The notes under the pieces were generated by a model. That model saw only the letters and a program-made list of their open reading frames with translations. It did not search any database and had not been told where the DNA came from. Shown one piece after another: positions 59,968-64,000 of a stretch of DNA of 64,000 nucleotides (positions within the stretch are counted from its first letter, which is position 1; each line of letters begins with the position of its first letter). Origin of the DNA: 1-14-0-10-45-29 sp041650255 (lineage in GTDB: Archaea > Micrarchaeota > Micrarchaeia > Anstonellales > Anstonellaceae); the NCBI GenBank assembly GCA_041650255.1, contig JBAZLL010000005.1, forward strand, positions 3,403-67,402, written 5' to 3'. A program made the position numbers and the translations under genes.

Positions 59968-60954
59968 GTGCAGGATAGTCAAATACTGCTTCACTCCGAT
60001 TCGGCACAAAAAATGCAAAAGAAAGTTCAAAGTGAAGTGCCCCTCACACTCAGGGAAACTTCTGCGCCCGTGTTTGAAAGCAAAACATCCAAGCTTCTGC
60101 CTTCAATTGCACGCGAATGGGATGCGATGTACAAAAACGAGCTTTCAAGACCGGTTCCAAACGAGGAGCAGGTTGAATCATATTACAAATCCTCTTCAAC
60201 CGGTCAGAAAAAATATCTTCATGCGCTTGAAGTGGAAAAATTATATTGGCAATATGCCCGCGAACAAAAAGGCACCAAGCAGTACAAAAAGTTTGAGGCG
60301 CGTTTTATCTCTGCGCTTGAGAGTTCCACTCCCGATCAGAGAGTGGCAATTGAGCAGTGCATAAATCTCACAAAGGCGGTTTCGGCAATCGGAATAATCA
60401 CAAATCCAAAATCAAAGCCTGAAAATGTAGCCCGTGCAAATGAGATGTATCAGGAAATAATCGCAAGGCACCAAAACATTATGCCATTGCTTAATTATCA
60501 GGTTGCAAGATTTGCATTGCTAAAAGCATATTCTCCAAATTCAATGGCTCCGCCAAAAGAATATTATCAGTTTGAGCAAATGCTTGATGATAATTTGCGC
60601 GAGTATTGCATCGCCGCAAGGGCATCATTTCTTGATTTGCTGATGAATGACGATTCAACAAGCCCGCAGTTGAAGGACGCATCTGCAAAACAGTATTCCA
60701 ACATTTTAATCGCAAATTCGGATATCAGCGGCAAGCTCGAGCTTTTCATAAATGTTCGCGAAGGTCTCAACCTGTTCTTCAAGAGCCAGTTGGCTACAAC
60801 AATTGATGAGGAAAAGCGCCTGCGCGAGGAATGGGGAAGAATCGCAAACTCAAGCAACAACATGAGAACAATAATATTTTACGAGCTTGCCACGATATTT
60901 TTGGCAAGCGAAGGGGCAAAATTAATTGAGGAGGAAAGCGAGGAGCAAGAATAA
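59968..60954 (+). CDS. helical hypothetical protein, 328 aa
   Basis: Starts at GTG 59968, nine bases after the preceding stop. The first 50 residues are polar; from about 60 on the chain is regularly helical (HALEVEKLYWQYAREQKGTKQYKKFEARFISALES, YQEIIARHQNIMPLLNYQVARFALLKAYSPN, REGLNLFFKSQLATTIDEEKRLREEWGRIANSSNN) and ends acidic (EEESEEQE). No family recognised. Position between the disordered protein and the ATPase suggests a structural or chaperone-like part of the same machine. Confidence 0.6.
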   Translation: MQDSQILLHSDSAQKMQKKVQSEVPLTLRETSAPVFESKTSKLLPSIAREWDAMYKNELSRPVPNEEQVESYYKSSSTGQKKYLHALEVEKLYWQYAREQKGTKQYKKFEARFISALESSTPDQRVAIEQCINLTKAVSAIGIITNPKSKPENVARANEMYQEIIARHQNIMPLLNYQVARFALLKAYSPNSMAPPKEYYQFEQMLDDNLREYCIAARASFLDLLMNDDSTSPQLKDASAKQYSNILIANSDISGKLELFINVREGLNLFFKSQLATTIDEEKRLREEWGRIANSSNNMRTIIFYELATIFLASEGAKLIEEESEEQE

Positions 60955-61060
60955 ATAAATTGCAGGAAAAAAAAAATGAAAATAAATTGAAAAAAAACGG
61001 AGCAGAAAAAAATGAAACAAAAAATGAAATTTAATATTTGCATCTTACGGGGGTAAAATT

Positions 61061-62623
61061 ATGTCTGAAAAAGATGAACTTCTAAATGGGCCAAGCGAGT
61101 CCACAAACATCAGTCAGTCCGGCTTTGGTTCGCACACCGGCGGAAAGGAAATCGAGTCCTACGTTTTTGACAATGAAGGGATTCAGGTAATGGCAAGCGT
61201 GATATACCACCCTGACGATTTTGTATTGCATTACAATCTGGCGGTTCGCGGGCTTTCAGAAGGAACCCGCCTTGTGCTAAACACACTAAGAGGCGAACTT
61301 ATCACAACCGTAAAGCTCGACGTTACAGACATAATGGACCCAAGAAAGCGCGACGAAGTAAAGAAAAAATTTGAAGCAAGGGCGCAGGTGCTTCTTGCAA
61401 AACATTTTCCCTCACTATCCGAATCTGACAAAAAAATACTTATTGCCTATCTCATACAAAATTCATTGGGCTTAGGTGATTTGGAAGCCCCGCTTCACGA
61501 TGAGAAACTGGAAGAAGTTGTAATCAACTCATCAAAAGATCCGGTCTGGGTTTACCACAAAAAATACGGCTGGTGCAAAACAAACATCGTGGTAAAAAGC
61601 GAGGATGCAATTTATGACTATGCTGCAATGATTGGAAGAAAAATCGGCAAGCAAATCAATATCCTCTCGCCCCTTATGGATGCACATCTTTCATCCGGAG
61701 AGAGGGTAAATGCAACCCTTTATCCGGTATCTGCATTTGGCAACACCCTCACAATAAGAAAATTTGCAAAAAACCCGTGGACCTTACCATATCTAATCGA
61801 GCTAAATTGTATCTCTCCGCGAGTCGCGGCGCTTATTTGGCTCTCAATACAAAACGAGCTTTCCCTGCTGGTGTCGGGAGGAACAGGTTCGGGAAAAACC
61901 AGTTTTCTAAATGCAATATCCTGTCTTATCCCTGCAAATCAGCGTGTGATTTCGATTGAAGACACCCGCGAACTTACGCTCCCGTCATTTTTGCAATGGG
62001 TTCCAATGTCAACAAGGGAGCCGAATGCGGAAGGAAAAGGAGAAGTTAGCATGCTTGATTTGCTGGTAAATTCTCTTAGGCAAAGACCCGACCGCATAAT
62101 TGTCGGAGAAATAAGAAAGCAGAGAGAAGCCGAAATATTGTTTGAGGCAATGCATACCGGACATTCTGTTTATGCAACACTACACGCGGACAATGCGGCA
62201 GAAACAATCACAAGGCTCACAACTCCTCCGATTGCAATGCCAAAAGAAACACTTGATTCGCTTGCAGGCATCGTTGTGCAATTTCGGCACAGGCGGCTAA
62301 ATATCCGTCGAACCCTTGAATTTGCCGAGGTGCAAAAAGGAGGAAATGTAAACGTGCTTCAGCGCTGGGACCTTAAAAAAGACAAATTATCCGAAGTCGG
62401 AAAAATGACAACCCTTGCAGACACTCTCAATCTTTACTCCGGGCTAACGCAAAAGGAAATAGACGATGACCTGGCGCAAAAATCCAAAATACTTGAGTGG
62501 ATGACAAAGAAGAAATACCGGGACGTGAATTCCGTGGGCTCAATCGTATCTCATTATTACATGAACCCTGACGAAGTAAGCGCCGCGGCAGTCAAAAATG
62601 CAAACTGGGTATTTGGAGCATGA
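61061..62623 (+). CDS. type II/IV secretion system ATPase (VirB11/GspE-type)
   Basis: A 520-residue secretion ATPase. N-terminal domain (about 60-200), then the RecA-like core: INSSKDPVWVYHKKYGW, GERVNATLYP, FAKNPWTL, Walker A GGTGSGKT (273-280), the Asp box ISIEDTRELTLP, Walker B region RIIVGEIR and GHSVYATLHADNAAETITRL (His box). Archaeal members drive archaella (FlaI/ArlI), pili or adhesins. No archaellin genes are seen here, so a pilus-like or adhesion system is more likely. GGGGGT lies about nine bases before ATG 61061. Its stop overlaps the next start (ATGA). Confidence 0.92.
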   Translation: MSEKDELLNGPSESTNISQSGFGSHTGGKEIESYVFDNEGIQVMASVIYHPDDFVLHYNLAVRGLSEGTRLVLNTLRGELITTVKLDVTDIMDPRKRDEVKKKFEARAQVLLAKHFPSLSESDKKILIAYLIQNSLGLGDLEAPLHDEKLEEVVINSSKDPVWVYHKKYGWCKTNIVVKSEDAIYDYAAMIGRKIGKQINILSPLMDAHLSSGERVNATLYPVSAFGNTLTIRKFAKNPWTLPYLIELNCISPRVAALIWLSIQNELSLLVSGGTGSGKTSFLNAISCLIPANQRVISIEDTRELTLPSFLQWVPMSTREPNAEGKGEVSMLDLLVNSLRQRPDRIIVGEIRKQREAEILFEAMHTGHSVYATLHADNAAETITRLTTPPIAMPKETLDSLAGIVVQFRHRRLNIRRTLEFAEVQKGGNVNVLQRWDLKKDKLSEVGKMTTLADTLNLYSGLTQKEIDDDLAQKSKILEWMTKKKYRDVNSVGSIVSHYYMNPDEVSAAAVKNANWVFGA

Positions 62624-64000
62624 GCAAGATGCCTGATTCAGACGATTCCGGCGGCCCGTATGGGCGCAACCCCAATTTGGGAACCGGGTTAGACCGCCCG
62701 CAATTTCCAAATATTAGGGATTCTGCACCCAGCCAAAGCTCGGAGCGTAGCGTTTCATTACCTTTTTGGCAGCTTGTGCGAGAGGCAAAAAACATTGAGC
62801 AAAATGCGCTGGCAATAAATTCAGAGCCATACGATATACACGTTGTTGACCGAACAGCCGTGTTTGAAGCGGAAAAGCGGCTTGAGGAAACAACTTTTTT
62901 TGAGGCACAAGCAATCGCCACGAAAGTTTTTTTGGGTGCACCCGGCTCCATATCCGGCACAAGACAAACTCAAGGTGCAAGGCGGTCAATTCCATTCATA
63001 CAAAAAAATGCCCTGCCGCGGGAAGATTCGCGCATAGTGTCAGAGCTTCGCTCATTTGGAAAGAATCCGCAGGAAAATGAAAATATAAAAATTTCCCCTC
63101 GTCCATCTGGCAAATCATCTTCTTTGACAATTGAAGAAAAATCACAGGACGAACCGCAAAAAACAAGCTCTTCATTCTCGATATCCTCCGGACGCGATGC
63201 GTTTGAGGGAATTTTAGGTCGTTTCAAATCTTCAATCAGTTCCTCCTCAAAAAAATCCTCTCTTTCAAAAACTGCACCGAGCGAGGCAAATCAACCTCAA
63301 AAAACTCAGCAACCTCGAAAAACTCAAACGTATGCAAATGTTTCAAACCCAACTTCGCTTCAAGCCCCTACTCCTGTTTATCAAAATAAATCTATATCAA
63401 TTCCAAAAATTCCCCAGATGAAAAAGCCCGTTCCGCCTCCCGCATATTCCTCGCCCGGTTTAGATGAGCCTGATGAGAGTATGCAACATAACCTCGGGCA
63501 AAATGAAAAAATGTCTGCGGACGATGCAGATGATTTGGATAAACAAAAAATTCCAACTCCTGATTCAATATTTGAGGCACGCAAGAATTTGTCGGAGAGA
63601 ACAAGAACGAGGCCTCCAACGCTTCCAAAAGAAAATATCAAACAAACTTCTGTTCAATCTGGTGAAAACATTCAGGATTCGCTTAGGCCTTATGCAAAAA
63701 GATCCAGTGCTCCAGACTATTTGAGTGAGCAAAAATCGGCAAGGCAAAAAACTACTCTTCCAATTGTGCAGGAGCAAACAACCACTTACGGCTTTGAATC
63801 TCCCATTATTTCTCCAAAGCCAAAATCCAAGCCTGCCAATCAATACACTCCTTCGGACGATTTTGAAAATGAGTCTGAAAAAAAATACAAAGAAAATATA
63901 AGAATTCCAAAAACGCCCATGAACTATGCGCAGGCAAAAAACTACAATGAAATTGCAAATATTGCAAAACCGCCCGCAAGATATGTGAAAGAAGAGCCGG
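62620..64000 (+). CDS. large disordered protein, partial (runs off the window)
   Basis: ATG 62620 overlaps the ATPase TGA, and the frame stays open to the last base (460 codons). The product is Ser-, Pro-, Lys- and Gln-rich (for example KKPVPPPAYSSPG, QTSSSFSISSG-like stretches) with only one short structured-looking part at residues about 45-115 (LPFWQLVREAKNIEQNALAIN...RLEETTFFEAQAIATKVFLG). Its C-terminus is not in the window, so a membrane domain such as a TadC/GspF-like platform could follow. Function unknown; tight coupling to the ATPase makes it part of the same system. Confidence 0.7.
   Translation, partial: MSKMPDSDDSGGPYGRNPNLGTGLDRPQFPNIRDSAPSQSSERSVSLPFWQLVREAKNIEQNALAINSEPYDIHVVDRTAVFEAEKRLEETTFFEAQAIATKVFLGAPGSISGTRQTQGARRSIPFIQKNALPREDSRIVSELRSFGKNPQENENIKISPRPSGKSSSLTIEEKSQDEPQKTSSSFSISSGRDAFEGILGRFKSSISSSSKKSSLSKTAPSEANQPQKTQQPRKTQTYANVSNPTSLQAPTPVYQNKSISIPKIPQMKKPVPPPAYSSPGLDEPDESMQHNLGQNEKMSADDADDLDKQKIPTPDSIFEARKNLSERTRTRPPTLPKENIKQTSVQSGENIQDSLRPYAKRSSAPDYLSEQKSARQKTTLPIVQEQTTTYGFESPIISPKPKSKPANQYTPSDDFENESEKKYKENIRIPKTPMNYAQAKNYNEIANIAKPPARYVKEEP

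Overview
The window looks like chromosomal DNA of a small-genome archaeon, probably a DPANN-type lineage; Micrarchaeota or Diapherotrites would fit, but the sequence alone does not settle the phylum. The archaeal evidence is: TATA-like boxes about 25 nt upstream of genes that start at or near the transcript start; an intron-containing tRNA-Trp; a box C/D sRNA; an Hjc-type Holliday junction resolvase; a squalene/phytoene synthase-type prenyl transferase; an archaeal VirB11/GspE-type secretion ATPase; a NikR-like regulator; and long U-rich tracts after many genes. Genes are tightly packed on both strands.

Layout. 1-4.3 kb: an MFS fragment, then a tyrosine decarboxylase with its amino-acid/amine antiporter. 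4.3-6.4 kb: a TIM-barrel isomerase, tRNA-Trp with a 104-nt intron, hairpins and a 43-bp minisatellite, and an SdpI-like protein. 6.5-10.9 kb: a surface CARDB-type protein and an ABC-2 exporter diverging from a PadR regulator. 10.9 kb: a C/D sRNA whose second guide fits C34 of the pre-tRNA-Trp. 11-18.3 kb: membrane and MBL-fold proteins, Hjc, a CBS protein, prenyl synthase, phosphoglucose isomerase and a ROK kinase. 18.4-38.1 kb: three P-type ATPases (Mg-type, H+-type, Ca-type), an ECF S component, Dus, a PerM-like protein, aminotransferase, transketolase, cupin, a zinc ABC importer with a NikR-like regulator, and a TMEM175-like channel plus a truncated copy of it. 38.2-44.4 kb: an SPFH protein, AlkD, a histidine-decarboxylase-like enzyme, a secreted metallophosphoesterase and an MFS transporter.

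44.5-58.1 kb is an accessory island. Its left edge is a junction between two broken genes. It carries a split type I restriction-modification system: hsdR stands apart from an overlapping RHH-orf-hsdS-wHTH-hsdM operon. Between them is a reverse-strand micro-operon of four tiny overlapping genes behind an inverted-repeat operator candidate. Further right are two frameshift-looking small genes (one in the micro-operon, one after hsdM), a 42-aa ORF, a two-gene unit encoding two HEPN-like proteins (one with the DUF4209 RNxxxHG motif), and a tyrosine recombinase with a C-terminal zinc ribbon. A direct repeat enclosing a long pyrimidine/purine hairpin closes the island.

58.2-64 kb: an operon of a lysine-rich, probably disordered protein, a helical protein, a secretion/pilus-type ATPase and a second large disordered protein that runs off the window.

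How the genes work together. The amine-producing decarboxylases, antiporter and cation pumps suggest a cell that manages proton and metal balance. Pgi, the ROK kinase and transketolase fit sugar-phosphate metabolism. The best candidates for undescribed biology are the HEPN pair, the four-gene micro-operon, and the trans-acting guide RNA that pairs with the exon-intron junction of the pre-tRNA-Trp.
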